From contig JBKDKX010000016.1 in assembly GCA_046344715.1 (NCBI GenBank), positions 84,095-148,094 on the forward strand: DNA of 64,000 bases. The letters are read 5' to 3'. A program made the translations under genes and the position numbers. Positions 40,551-49,353 of this stretch are shown one piece after another. How positions within the stretch are numbered: position 1 is the first letter of the stretch; each line of letters starts with the position of its first letter. The DNA comes from CAZAQK01 sp046344715 (GTDB lineage Bacteria > Pseudomonadota > Alphaproteobacteria > Rickettsiales > SXRF01). The notes under the pieces were generated by a model, which did not search any database, had not been told where the DNA came from, and saw nothing but the letters and a program-made list of their open reading frames with translations.

Positions 40551-41451
40551 CGAGTACGCTCACACTGTATATATTGTCTGGTGGCGTAAACAGGTTAAAT
40601 GCAAGTTTTGTTGCAAGCACGATAACCATCAGCGCTAGCAATCCACGTAGATATTCTGCTGGCAGCTTTGTGCTGAGCGAGCTGCCAAATTGCGCGCCAA
40701 ATACCGCACCGGTGAGTAGCAGCAGCGCAAGTATGACGTCGACTGTTTGGGTGGTAATGGCTTGTAGCAATGTGACATTGGCAGTAATAAAAATAATCTG
40801 AAACAGCGAAGTGCCAATGACGATGCTGGTGGGCATACCGAGCAGGTAAATCATCGCAGGAATTAGGAAAAAGCCGCCACCAATACCCATGAGCGATACC
40901 ATGATGCCGACAAAAAAGCCAATGCATACTGGCATGATGGCACTGATTTCAATCTTTGAACGCGGGAACAAAACCTTGAATGGAAGCTGGTGAGCAAGGC
41001 GCGCTGTTTCGGCAGCAGCTGATTTTTTTTGCACTTTAAGAATGCTTCGTATGCTTTCGCCTGCCATCATGGCGCCGATAACACCAAGGAAGCTTACATA
41101 AGATACAGAAATAATCAGGTCTATCTGGCCAATGTCTTTAAGCCATCGGAAGAGGCCTACTCCGAGCGTTGAACCGACAAAGCCACCTGCCAGTAAAAAG
41201 CCACCCATTTTGAAATCCACATTTCCGCGCCGCCAGTGTCCCATAAAGCCAGAAAGGGACGATGCGACAATCTGGTTGGCTGCGGATGCAACAGAAACAG
41301 TAGGTGGCACGCCTATAAACATAAGTAATGGTGTAATTAAGAAGCCACCACCAACACCGAATAAACCAGACAAAACACCTGTAACCGCCCCTAATCCAAG
41401 AATCAGGAAGATATTGACTGACATCTCGGCAATGGGGAGATAGATATTCAT
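40543..41451 (-). CDS. TauE/SafE (TSUP) family permease
   Basis: The 302-residue protein has about eight membrane helices in two related halves, each with a GVGGGFLITPLLM / GIGGGFFLIPAMIY-like motif (about residues 31 and 175) characteristic of TSUP transporters. Members export sulfite or organosulfonates or take up sulfur compounds. The substrate is not visible. It is translationally coupled to the TIGR02186 gene downstream. Confidence 0.9.
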   Translation of the reverse strand: MNIYLPIAEMSVNIFLILGLGAVTGVLSGLFGVGGGFLITPLLMFIGVPPTVSVASAANQIVASSLSGFMGHWRRGNVDFKMGGFLLAGGFVGSTLGVGLFRWLKDIGQIDLIISVSYVSFLGVIGAMMAGESIRSILKVQKKSAAAETARLAHQLPFKVLFPRSKIEISAIMPVCIGFFVGIMVSLMGIGGGFFLIPAMIYLLGMPTSIVIGTSLFQIIFITANVTLLQAITTQTVDVILALLLLTGAVFGAQFGSSLSTKLPAEYLRGLLALMVIVLATKLAFNLFTPPDNIYSVSVLDD

Positions 41452-41461
41452 CGGCCGTTAC

Positions 41462-42082
41462 TTAGGGATTATGTGAAAAGCTGATATAGCCTGACATGAA
41501 CATAAACATGTTCTTTTCAAGTTGGGCATTAATCAGCGTCATGAGCTCGGTAATCATCTTGCGGAAGGCCTCTTCACGTTCCTGTACGGTTGCACTCTCA
41601 TTTATTACAACGGTGCGTGATGCTTTTGCATTCACGTTAGCTGCAGACATAGCGCTGCCGGATTCATCATAGATACGCATCTCAACTTCCAGATAGGCTT
41701 CATATTTCTTATCAGGTTCGCCAGTAAAGAAGCCGCCAATGCCGCTTTGTTTAGGAAGTTCGGTGGCAGTTACCGCGCCATTTTTGATGATAACTTCCAT
41801 GCGGTTTTCAAGCCCAACAGCACGCAGGCGCTGCTTGACCCAGATATCCATAGTCTCGGCTGGAGAATAGGGAATCCGATGCTCAACATAGGGTGGTACC
41901 ATCGGAGATTTATACTCCTCGATGACATCAATTTTTGAGACGGCCATGTGAATCGGCAGGTACTGCTTGAATGCGATTGGCTGGCGTTCAATATAAGGAG
42001 CACTCTCCTGGCATGATGTAAGGAAACAGATTGCCAGTGTAAGATACACGAACGATTGTTTTTTTAGTGTTACAGTAAACAT
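41462..42082 (-). CDS. Lipoprotein of unknown function
   Basis: Starting at the ATG at 42082 the protein has 206 residues with a lipoprotein signal (KKQSFVYLTLAICFLTSC). The mature part has a strand-helix-strand pattern (HMAVSKIDVIEEY, YEAYLEVEMRIYDESG) and a helical end (REEAFRKMITELMTLINAQLEKNM). The layout suggests a small outer-membrane-associated protein; no family is recognised. It is on the same strand as, and close to, the TauE gene and tsaB. Confidence 0.75.
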   Translation of the reverse strand: MFTVTLKKQSFVYLTLAICFLTSCQESAPYIERQPIAFKQYLPIHMAVSKIDVIEEYKSPMVPPYVEHRIPYSPAETMDIWVKQRLRAVGLENRMEVIIKNGAVTATELPKQSGIGGFFTGEPDKKYEAYLEVEMRIYDESGSAMSAANVNAKASRTVVINESATVQEREEAFRKMITELMTLINAQLEKNMFMFMSGYISFSHNP

Positions 42083-42133
42083 AATAAATACCTCGATAAA
42101 TTTTTTCAGCATCATAACAAAACTGCGCAGATT

Positions 42134-42772
42134 TCAAAGCATGGATTTGTCTTTGACTTTTGGCATGGTGATATCTGGTGGACGGATGTAAAATGGCGAC
42201 AGCGGTGTTGCAGAAGTGCTTGCGGCTGCAAGTGCTGCAAGATTGTCTGCCCGCGGAAATGCTTTGATAATATTCTCTCCATCGATATTACCGACCCATT
42301 GCGCGTTTGCCTGCGCCGCATTAGCAGCTTTTTCTGGCGATGCAACTTGAGCGGTATCAATGGCATTCCAGTATGGCTCTACAGAAAATCCCTGAAAATA
42401 CCACTCGCCTTTACCTGCATTCAGCACAGCAAAAATATTTTTATGTGTATCTTTCAAGCCATATGCAACCACGTCCAGTGTAGTAAAACCGAGGCCATGA
42501 ATGCCTGCGGCATAAGCAATGCCACGCGCGGTGGCGAGCCCTATGCGTATGCCGGTGAAGCTGCCCGGGCCGGTGGTGCAGGCGACGGCGGTTAAATCCT
42601 TATAGGTTAGCTGTGCTTGTCTCAGTACATCTTCAATGAGCGGTACAAGGCGCGAAGACTGGATGGTAGGGCGTAAATCCTCAGCATAGCCAGCAATTGC
42701 GCCATTTTTCCACACGGCAGCGCTGCATGGGCCGGTGGCGCAATCAATGGCTAAAATGTATTTATCTTGCAT
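42134..42772 (-). CDS. tsaB: tRNA threonylcarbamoyladenosine biosynthesis protein TsaB
   Basis: TsaB scaffolds TsaD and TsaE in making the t6A modification of ANN-decoding tRNAs. The 212-residue product has the ASKHA N-terminus YILAIDCATGPCSAAVW, the signature TTGPGSFTGIRIGLATARGIAYA near residue 65, and FAVLNAGKGEWYFQGF. The start is the ATG at 42772; a much longer open frame upstream crosses the divergent gene. TsaD and TsaE are not in the window. Confidence 0.93.
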   Translation of the reverse strand: MQDKYILAIDCATGPCSAAVWKNGAIAGYAEDLRPTIQSSRLVPLIEDVLRQAQLTYKDLTAVACTTGPGSFTGIRIGLATARGIAYAAGIHGLGFTTLDVVAYGLKDTHKNIFAVLNAGKGEWYFQGFSVEPYWNAIDTAQVASPEKAANAAQANAQWVGNIDGENIIKAFPRADNLAALAAASTSATPLSPFYIRPPDITMPKVKDKSML

Positions 42773-42823
42773 TGTTTGACGAAGTCCAAATAAACATATA
42801 ATAATACGGGACTTACATAAACT

Positions 42824-43165
42824 ATGATGGTTACTGATACAATGCTTAGTCAGAAAAAATGTGCCCCATGCGCGCCTGGTACAGATCCTATCCATCCGGA
42901 TACTGCAAAATCCCTGTTGATTGAAATTCCTGGTTGGGAGCTGGCTATAGAAGGTCGAGCTATTCGCCGCCGCTTCCAGTTCAAGGATTTTATGAGCGCA
43001 TTGGCATTTGTTCAGAAACTGGCTCCAGTTGCGGAGGCGGAAGGGCATCATCCTGATATTATGCTTGGTTGGGGGTATGTGGAATGCGTGTTATGGACGC
43101 ACAGCATTACCGGCCTGCACCAGAATGATTTTATAATGGCGAGTAAAATCAATGAGTTGGCGTAG
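42824..43165 (+). CDS. phhB: Pterin-4a-carbinolamine dehydratase
   Basis: A 113-residue protein with the PCD features: IRRRFQFKDFMSALAFVQKL, the His pair AEGHHPDIMLGWGYVECVLWTHSITGL, and the closing NDFIMASKINEL. The family dehydrates 4a-hydroxytetrahydropterins and in some bacteria recycles molybdopterin-like or other pterins. No phenylalanine hydroxylase is in the window. An N-terminal KCAPC adds two cysteines not typical of the family. Confidence 0.92.
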   Translation: MMVTDTMLSQKKCAPCAPGTDPIHPDTAKSLLIEIPGWELAIEGRAIRRRFQFKDFMSALAFVQKLAPVAEAEGHHPDIMLGWGYVECVLWTHSITGLHQNDFIMASKINELA

Positions 43166-43241
43166 TAGTGCTGAAATCATTGAATTCACCTGGTAAAATG
43201 CTTTAGAATACAAGCATATCTTATTGTTATGTGGTGATTTC

Positions 43242-44603
43242 TTGACCAAAAAACTCTACATCAAAACCTATGGCTGCCAGATGAATGTGTACGATTCCGT
43301 GCGCATGGGCGATGTTATGGCGCCTCTGGGGTATAGCATTTCTGATTCACAGGACGATGCTGATCTTGTTATCCTCAATACCTGCCACATACGTGAAAAG
43401 GCCGAGGAAAAAGTGTATTCCGATTTAGGCCGCATCCGTAAGGAAAAAGAAAAGAAAAAAGAGCGCGGCGAACAGATGCTGATTGCTGTTGGTGGATGCG
43501 TTGGACAGGCGGAAGGCGATGAAATCATCAAACGCGCTCCGTATGTCGATATGGTGCTGGGGCCACAAAGCTATCACCAGTTGCCGGAAATGGTAACCCG
43601 CGCCATTCGTGGGCAGGGGGGTATCGTTGAACTTGATTTTCCTGAGATTCAGAAGTTTGATCTGCTGCCGGAAACCATGAACCCCCGTGGGGTATCTGCA
43701 TTTTTATCGGTGCAGGAAGGCTGTGATAAATTCTGCAGTTTCTGCGTGGTGCCGTACACGCGTGGCGCGGAATATTCCCGTCCGGTTGCCAGCATCCTTG
43801 ATGAAGCAAAACGCATGGCGGATAGCGGTACGGTGGAAATTACCCTGCTTGGCCAGAATGTGAATGCCTATCATGGTGATGATGCAAATGGGACCACTGC
43901 ATCGCTGGCGGAGTTGATTGAGAAGTTGGCGCGGATACAAGGCATTGAGCGCATTCGTTATACCACTTCGCACCCGCGAGACATGAGTGAGGATTTAATT
44001 GCTATTCATGGCACTGAGCCAAAGCTCATGCCGTATCTGCACCTGCCAATACAGTCTGGTTCTAACTCGGTGCTTAAGCGTATGAACCGCAAGCATGAAG
44101 CTGCTTTCTATGTAGACATTATACATCGCTTGCGTGCGGCGCGCCCTGATATTGCGCTATCGGGTGATTTTATTGTGGGTTTCCCGGGTGAGACGGATAA
44201 GGAATTTGAAGAAACGCTCGGCTTGGTAAAAGCGGTGGGTTATGCTTCTAGCTATTCCTTCAAATACAGCCCGCGCCCTGGCACGCCAGCGGCTACCGAT
44301 GATGCACAGATAGATGAAGCTGTTAAAGAAGATCGTCTCGCACGTCTGCAATCACTGTTGCTTGGCCAGCATCAGGCGTTCAATGATTCCTGTGTTGGAA
44401 AAACCATGCCAGTATTGCTTGATCGTGATGGTAAGCATGAAGGCCAGTTCATTGGCAGAACTCCCTATATGCAGTCGGTATATTTATATGCACCGGATGC
44501 TGCGCACGGCAAAATTGTAGATGTAACCATCATTGGTGCCAGCGGTGTAAGTCTTAAAGGTGAATTAGCAGAACATTCCAACCCCCTCAGAAAGGCCAGC
44601 TAG
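43242..44603 (+). CDS. miaB: tRNA-2-methylthio-N6-dimethylallyladenosine synthase
   Basis: MiaB is a radical-SAM methylthiotransferase acting on i6A37 of tRNA. The 453-residue product has the UPF0004 N-terminal domain with KTYGCQMNVYDS and LNTCHIREKAEEKVYSDLG, the radical-SAM motif CDKFCSFCVVPYTRG, GEVTLLGQNVNAY-like segment, and a C-terminal TRAM domain (about 385-450). I start at the TTG at 43242 (GGTGAT five bases upstream); an upstream TTG at 43224 is also in frame. The first gene of the operon miaB-phoH-ybeY-corC-lnt. Confidence 0.95.
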   Translation: MTKKLYIKTYGCQMNVYDSVRMGDVMAPLGYSISDSQDDADLVILNTCHIREKAEEKVYSDLGRIRKEKEKKKERGEQMLIAVGGCVGQAEGDEIIKRAPYVDMVLGPQSYHQLPEMVTRAIRGQGGIVELDFPEIQKFDLLPETMNPRGVSAFLSVQEGCDKFCSFCVVPYTRGAEYSRPVASILDEAKRMADSGTVEITLLGQNVNAYHGDDANGTTASLAELIEKLARIQGIERIRYTTSHPRDMSEDLIAIHGTEPKLMPYLHLPIQSGSNSVLKRMNRKHEAAFYVDIIHRLRAARPDIALSGDFIVGFPGETDKEFEETLGLVKAVGYASSYSFKYSPRPGTPAATDDAQIDEAVKEDRLARLQSLLLGQHQAFNDSCVGKTMPVLLDRDGKHEGQFIGRTPYMQSVYLYAPDAAHGKIVDVTIIGASGVSLKGELAEHSNPLRKAS

Positions 44604-45631
44604 TGAAAGAAAAAACCAGCAAGAACGGTAAAAATGGTGCGCATGAACCTGCCAATATCAGTATCGTTTTTGAGGATAACGCATTGCTTCCCATGCTTTA
44701 CGGCGATGATGATGCGCATCTGGCCAAGCTTGAAAAGCATTTCGGTGTTCAGGTGTCTTCACGTGGTAATGTGCTGGCACTGACGGGCGAAAAAGAACCG
44801 GTGGAGTTTAGCCGCCGTGTGCTTGAATCGCTCTATGCAGATTTGCGAAAAGGGGCGGAAATTGGTCTTCAGCAGGTGGATGCAGCGATTCGCATGAATA
44901 GCCCGCAGGAAGCAGGTGAGACCAAAAGCCTTTTTGGCATGAGTGATATAGTCATCAAGACTATGAAAAAAACAGTAAAGCCCTATTCGCAGACACAGGC
45001 AAAATACATACAGATGCTGGGCAACCATGATCTGGTATTTGCACAAGGCCCCGCCGGTACGGGTAAAACCTATATTGCGGTTGCCATGGCGGTTTCGCAG
45101 TTTACCAGTGGCAAGGTAGAAAAAATTATTCTCTCGCGTCCGGCAGTGGAAGCGGGCGAAAAGCTTGGCTTTCTGCCAGGGGACTTAAAAGAAAAAATCG
45201 ATCCATATCTGCGTCCGCTATATGATGCGCTGTATGACATGATCCCGGGTGAAAAACTTCTGCGTCACATGGAAAACGGAGATATTGAGGTGGCACCGCT
45301 TGCGTTCATGCGTGGCCGTACATTTTCTAATTCATTTGTGATTCTTGATGAAGCGCAGAACACCACCGCAACCCAAATGAAGATGTTTTTAACCCGTATG
45401 GGGCAGGGGTCACGCATGGTGGTTACGGGTGATTTGTCGCAAACTGATTTACCGAAAGACGTAAAATCCGGCTTAGGTGATGCCATCAGGAAACTTGAAG
45501 GCATTGACGCCATTGGCTCTGTGCGTTTCTCAGATACTGATGTGGTGCGCCATGCGTTGGCGGCGCGCATTATTCAGGCGTATGACGAGTGGGACAAGAA
45601 GCGCCGTACGCCAAACCAGCATGATCAGTAA
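44603..45631 (+). CDS. phoH: PhoH family ATPase
   Basis: The 342-residue protein has a PhoH NTPase domain with Walker A GPAGTGKTYIAVAMA (about 152) and the Walker B region FVILDEAQNTTATQMKMFLTRMG (about 250), plus VVTGDLSQTDLP. An N-terminal KH-like segment precedes it. PhoH-type proteins are linked to RNA metabolism and in this operon to ybeY function. The GTG start shares its first base with the miaB stop codon. Confidence 0.93.
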   Translation: MKEKTSKNGKNGAHEPANISIVFEDNALLPMLYGDDDAHLAKLEKHFGVQVSSRGNVLALTGEKEPVEFSRRVLESLYADLRKGAEIGLQQVDAAIRMNSPQEAGETKSLFGMSDIVIKTMKKTVKPYSQTQAKYIQMLGNHDLVFAQGPAGTGKTYIAVAMAVSQFTSGKVEKIILSRPAVEAGEKLGFLPGDLKEKIDPYLRPLYDALYDMIPGEKLLRHMENGDIEVAPLAFMRGRTFSNSFVILDEAQNTTATQMKMFLTRMGQGSRMVVTGDLSQTDLPKDVKSGLGDAIRKLEGIDAIGSVRFSDTDVVRHALAARIIQAYDEWDKKRRTPNQHDQ

Positions 45632-46074
45632 TGGTCGTATCAGTTATTATTGATGTACGTGATGCGCGCTGGAAGAAATCCTTACGTCCATACCGTAAAA
45701 CTATCATAGATGCGTGCCATACGGCACTCTCTGCATGTAAGGTAAAGCAGGGCGAATTAGCGGTTGTGCTTGCTGATGATAGTTTTGTGCAGCAGCTTAA
45801 TGCGACGTACCGTGGTAAAAATAATCCCACCAATGTATTGTCGTTTGAAGGAGAAGATGAATCTCTGGGTGATATTGTACTAGCCTTTGAAACCATAGAA
45901 AAAGAGGCAGAAGACCAGAAAAAATCATTCAGGGATCACAGTACACATCTTGCCGTGCATGGTGTTTTGCATCTGCTTGGGTATGACCATATGAAGCAAA
46001 ATGAGGCCAATAGGATGGAAGCGCTCGAAATAAAAATACTTAAAAAACTAGGGGTTGCAAATCCATACTTGTAG
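45631..46074 (+). CDS. ybeY: Endoribonuclease YbeY
   Basis: YbeY matures the 3' end of 16S rRNA. The 147-residue product contains the zinc motif HLAVHGVLHLLGYDH near its end and the NPTNVLSFEGEDE region. Its start ATG overlaps the phoH stop (TAATG). Length and context are typical. Confidence 0.95.
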   Translation: MVVSVIIDVRDARWKKSLRPYRKTIIDACHTALSACKVKQGELAVVLADDSFVQQLNATYRGKNNPTNVLSFEGEDESLGDIVLAFETIEKEAEDQKKSFRDHSTHLAVHGVLHLLGYDHMKQNEANRMEALEIKILKKLGVANPYL

Positions 46075-46108
46075 AGATGGTCAGAGTTTGCTACTAATCA
46101 AGACCTCT

Positions 46109-47059
46109 ATGAAACTTGCAACACGTATTCAAATTTCCGACTCTGTGTCTGAACAATCCTCGCCAGAAAAAACTACAGACGCGCCTGCTTTTAATAGTAG
46201 CGGCGCGGAGAGCAACCCTTCGTTTGGCCAATCTTTTCGTAGTTGGTTGCGTCGTCTGGTTGGTGGTAAGCCAGATGGTTCGCTCAAGGAAGCATTAGAA
46301 GAAGTCATTGAAGAGCGTGAGGAGCAGGGTGATATAACGTTGCCACCGGAAGAAAAAGTAATTCTGCATAATGTGCTTTCTTTCGGTGATATTAAGGTCA
46401 GTGACATTATGGTGCCACGCACCGATATTGCTGCCGTGCCTTCTGACATCACGCTCGATGCGCTTAAAGCGCACATTATAGATCAGCGTCACACACGTAT
46501 TCCCGTGTATGACGGTACGATGGATAAGATGCAGGGATTCCTGCATGTAAAAGATTTGCTTCCTATGCTTTCCTGCGATGTGCCTTATGACATACGCACG
46601 GTAATGCGCAGCCTGCTGTTTGTTCCGGCTTCCATGCGTATCATGGATTTGCTGGTACGGATGCGTCATGCGGGTAGCCATATGGCTATTGTGGTTGATG
46701 AATATGGTGGCAGTGACGGTCTTGTGACCATGGAAGATGTCTTCGAAGAAATCGTTGGTGATATTCAGGATGAGCATGATGAAGATGAAGTGCTGGCCGA
46801 AGAAATATACCGTATCAATGAAAAAACCTATGAGGTGAATGCTCGTATTCGCGTTGATAAGCTGGAGCAGGAACTAGGCCTGAATTTGATTACCGAAGAA
46901 AAGAAAGATGATTTTGATACCTTGGGGGGGCTTATTTTCTTCCAGCTTGGGCGCGTGCCTGTAAAAGGTGAAATGATTCCGCATGTATCGGGCATTCGCT
47001 TTGAGATCACAGAGGCTGATATGCGCCGTATTCGTCGTGTGCGTATCCACACCTCCTGA
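46109..47059 (+). CDS. corC: CorC/HlyC family CBS-domain protein
   Basis: A 316-residue soluble protein with two CBS domains (about 90-150 and 155-210, EVKVSDIMVPRTDIAAV-like and SHMAIVVDEYGGSDGLVTMED) and a C-terminal CorC_HlyC transporter-associated domain (about 235-316). No DUF21 membrane part is present, as in the operon form. It is thought to assist Mg2+/Co2+ efflux or to shield envelope functions. The ATG at 46109 has no strong Shine-Dalgarno; an earlier in-frame ATG at 46055 overlaps ybeY. Confidence 0.9.
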   Translation: MKLATRIQISDSVSEQSSPEKTTDAPAFNSSGAESNPSFGQSFRSWLRRLVGGKPDGSLKEALEEVIEEREEQGDITLPPEEKVILHNVLSFGDIKVSDIMVPRTDIAAVPSDITLDALKAHIIDQRHTRIPVYDGTMDKMQGFLHVKDLLPMLSCDVPYDIRTVMRSLLFVPASMRIMDLLVRMRHAGSHMAIVVDEYGGSDGLVTMEDVFEEIVGDIQDEHDEDEVLAEEIYRINEKTYEVNARIRVDKLEQELGLNLITEEKKDDFDTLGGLIFFQLGRVPVKGEMIPHVSGIRFEITEADMRRIRRVRIHTS

Positions 47060-48513
47060 TGAGGAAGATATTTTCTATTGGTATGCTGCGTGGGTGGCGG
47101 CGTAATTTTGCGGCGTTTGCATTTGGCGTATGCGCCACGTTTACCTTGCCGCCCTTCTTCTTTTTTCCGCTTTTGATACCTGCTTTTTCCGGTCTTTTTC
47201 TGTTACTGCATGGTGCAGAAAATCGCCGACGCATGTTTCTTGATGGCTGGTGGTGGGGCTGGGGATATTACATCACCGGATTATACTGGTTCTGTATAGC
47301 GCTGCTTACGGATGCTGAAAAATTTGCGTGGTTGATACCTTTTGCCTTATTTGGTCTTACAGCGGTTATTGCTTTATATAACGGTGTTATTTGCCTGTTA
47401 TTTTCTTTTATACGCTTGGGAGGCATTGGCCGCATTGCTGCGTTTTCGTTCATCTGGCTTGGTGTTGAATATGCACGTGGACATTTATTCACCGGATTTC
47501 CGTGGAATCTTGCGGGGTATATATTTGCGGCATCGGATATATCCATTCAGCTTGCATCATTGGTGGGTGCCTATGGACTTACATGGTTTGCTGTATTGTT
47601 GGGTGTAGTTCCTGCATTATGTGTAATGAAACATATAGATAAAAAACATGCCATAACCTGTGCTGCATCTGTATATCTGGTTTTATGTATTGGCCTTGCA
47701 TGGGGTGCATGGCGTTTGCATCAGGCAGGTGAAACCCAATTTGTAAAAGGCGTAAAGATCCGGCTTGTGCAGGCCAATATCGCGCAGCATCATAAATGGG
47801 ATCCTGCCCTGCAGATGGAAGGGCTGAGAGCATATGCCGAGCTTACGCAGGCAGAAGGGATAGAAACCATCACCCACGTGATATGGCCGGAGACTGCGGT
47901 GCCCTATGTGGTGCGCGAAGGCAGTAGGCTGACTGAGATGCTGGGTGCTGTATTAGCACCGCATTCCACACTAATTACCGGTGCGCTCCGTGCCGAGGGT
48001 GCCGGACAAGACGGAAAGATATGGAACAGTGTGGTAGCCCTTGACGCTAATGGGAATATTCTAGGAAGCTATGATAAGCACAAGCTGGTGCCTTTTGGCG
48101 AATTTCTGCCATTTCGTTCATTGATTCCTGAGAAATGGGCAACACCCGTAGGCAATAAAGATTTTTCAGCAGGTACAGGGCCTGCTACCCTTGATTGGGC
48201 AGGTCTTTCGGGAATAAGCCCACTAATATGCTACGAGGCGATTTTTCCTGAGTTAGCCGTTAATAATGATCATACTCCTTCATTATTACTGAATCTTACC
48301 AACGATGCCTGGTTTGGAACCAGTTCAGGGCCGCATCAGCACTTTCACATGAGCCGTATGCGGGCGGTAGAGCACGGGATTCCAATGATTCGGGTGGCTA
48401 ACACGGGCATATCGGCTGTGATTGATAGTTATGGCCGTGTGATACAAAGACTGGAACTAGAGCAGGGCGGCGTGATTGACACCGGCTTACCTGAAAAAGC
48501 AAACCTGTATTAA
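47059..48513 (+). CDS. lnt: Apolipoprotein N-acyltransferase
   Basis: Lnt attaches the third acyl chain to lipoproteins in the inner membrane. The 484-residue protein has about seven membrane segments (to about residue 215), then a nitrilase-like domain with the catalytic Glu in WPETAVPYVV, Lys in YDKHKLVPFGEFLPF and Cys in LICYEAIFPELAV. The ATG overlaps the stop of corC (TGATG). The C-terminal membrane helix seen in some Lnt proteins is absent. Confidence 0.95.
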   Translation: MRKIFSIGMLRGWRRNFAAFAFGVCATFTLPPFFFFPLLIPAFSGLFLLLHGAENRRRMFLDGWWWGWGYYITGLYWFCIALLTDAEKFAWLIPFALFGLTAVIALYNGVICLLFSFIRLGGIGRIAAFSFIWLGVEYARGHLFTGFPWNLAGYIFAASDISIQLASLVGAYGLTWFAVLLGVVPALCVMKHIDKKHAITCAASVYLVLCIGLAWGAWRLHQAGETQFVKGVKIRLVQANIAQHHKWDPALQMEGLRAYAELTQAEGIETITHVIWPETAVPYVVREGSRLTEMLGAVLAPHSTLITGALRAEGAGQDGKIWNSVVALDANGNILGSYDKHKLVPFGEFLPFRSLIPEKWATPVGNKDFSAGTGPATLDWAGLSGISPLICYEAIFPELAVNNDHTPSLLLNLTNDAWFGTSSGPHQHFHMSRMRAVEHGIPMIRVANTGISAVIDSYGRVIQRLELEQGGVIDTGLPEKANLY

Positions 48514-48652
48514 ATTCTAACATTTCAGGTAAATACCTTTTGTATAGATGTAGTAATTCTGGACTGATTCCTGCCTATATATTAGTATCACCTCATTAAA
48601 TCTCGCTATAGAATATTGAGTAATTTGATATGACTTTCTGTTAACTTTTCGC

Positions 48653-48682
48653 TTGCAAGTTGTGGTGGTTTGTTAATACAAT
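48653..48682 (+). promoter_or_regulatory. Promoter of the XRE regulator gene
   Basis: TTGCAA at 48653-48658 is followed after 18 bases by TACAAT at 48677-48682. It lies 73 bases before the start codon, in a 242-base gap that contains no gene. A weak hairpin just after lnt (AGGTA/TACCT then TTTT, 48530-48545) may be its terminator. Confidence 0.6.
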
Positions 48683-48755
48683 CCAAAATTATTAATTCTC
48701 CAAAACTTATTAATTTTTTTTTCGTATTCTTTCGGGAGTACACAAAGCTAGGTCT

Positions 48756-49193
48756 ATGAGTGCAAAAAAAAATACCGTTTCGAAATCTTCCGTGTCAAAA
48801 AAAGATGTGGATGCTCACATTGGTCAGCGACTGCGCCAGCGTCGTACCATGATGGGATTGAGTCAGGAATCCGTGGCTCGTGCAGTGGGCATCACGTTTC
48901 AGCAGGTACAAAAGTACGAAAAAGGCACGAATGCCATGAATGCTGCTCGCCTTTATGAATTCGCCAATTTTATGAATGTTCCAGTGGCATATTTCTTTGA
49001 TGGGCTGGGACAAGCATCTGCGCAGCCTGGATTTGCTGAATCTGGGGCAGATACATTTGATCAAAAACGTGTATCAGATCGGGAATCGCTGGAGATGATG
49101 AAAGCGTTCAAACGTATTCCAGAGCAGGTTATCCGCAAGCGCTTGTCCGATCTGGTGCGTGCAGTAGCTGATAATAAGTCTATCCTCGATTAA
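48756..49193 (+). CDS. XRE-type transcriptional regulator
   Basis: A 145-residue protein with an HTH of the Cro/CI type (about 22-78: IGQRLRQRRTMMGLSQESVARAVGITFQQVQKYEKGTNAM) and a C-terminal helical region (about 105-145). In alphaproteobacteria a gene of this type often lies between lnt and metK. Its targets are not evident. The leading Lys/Ser-rich part is a flexible tail. Confidence 0.92.
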   Translation: MSAKKNTVSKSSVSKKDVDAHIGQRLRQRRTMMGLSQESVARAVGITFQQVQKYEKGTNAMNAARLYEFANFMNVPVAYFFDGLGQASAQPGFAESGADTFDQKRVSDRESLEMMKAFKRIPEQVIRKRLSDLVRAVADNKSILD

Positions 49194-49203
49194 TATCGAA
49201 CAC

Positions 49204-49231
49204 TTGACTTAAGGTGTATTTTATATAGTCT
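49204..49231 (+). promoter_or_regulatory. Promoter of metK
   Basis: TTGACT at 49204-49209 is followed 16 bases later by TAGTCT at 49226-49231, inside the run TTATATAGTCT. Transcription from here would begin just ahead of the riboswitch at about 49243. Confidence 0.5.
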
Positions 49232-49242
49232 GTGGGCCAGTT

Positions 49243-49304
49243 CAGGTGGGGATTTGGTTTGCTTGCCGCCACGATAAAAACAGGTCTAAGCGTTCCGGAG
49301 TAGG
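49243..49304 (+). promoter_or_regulatory. SAM-II-type riboswitch upstream of metK
   Basis: The leader contains GGGGATTTGG followed by GCTTGCCGCCACG, an A-rich ATAAAAA and GGTCTAAGCG. The order matches the SAM-II consensus (GATTTG, GCTTGC-GCCACG, TAAAA, CTAA-GC), which folds as a pseudoknot around S-adenosylmethionine. The gene behind it makes S-adenosylmethionine, which fits feedback control. Recognition is by eye. Confidence 0.8.
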
Positions 49305-49353
49305 TTCCGGAGTTGCACGCCGTATCCCTGAATTTTTTTGAAAGGGTTTTGTC

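Noticed and set aside
42773..43051. Longer tsaB frame starting at 43051
   Set aside because: The extra leader overlaps the divergent pterin dehydratase gene and has no TsaB features.
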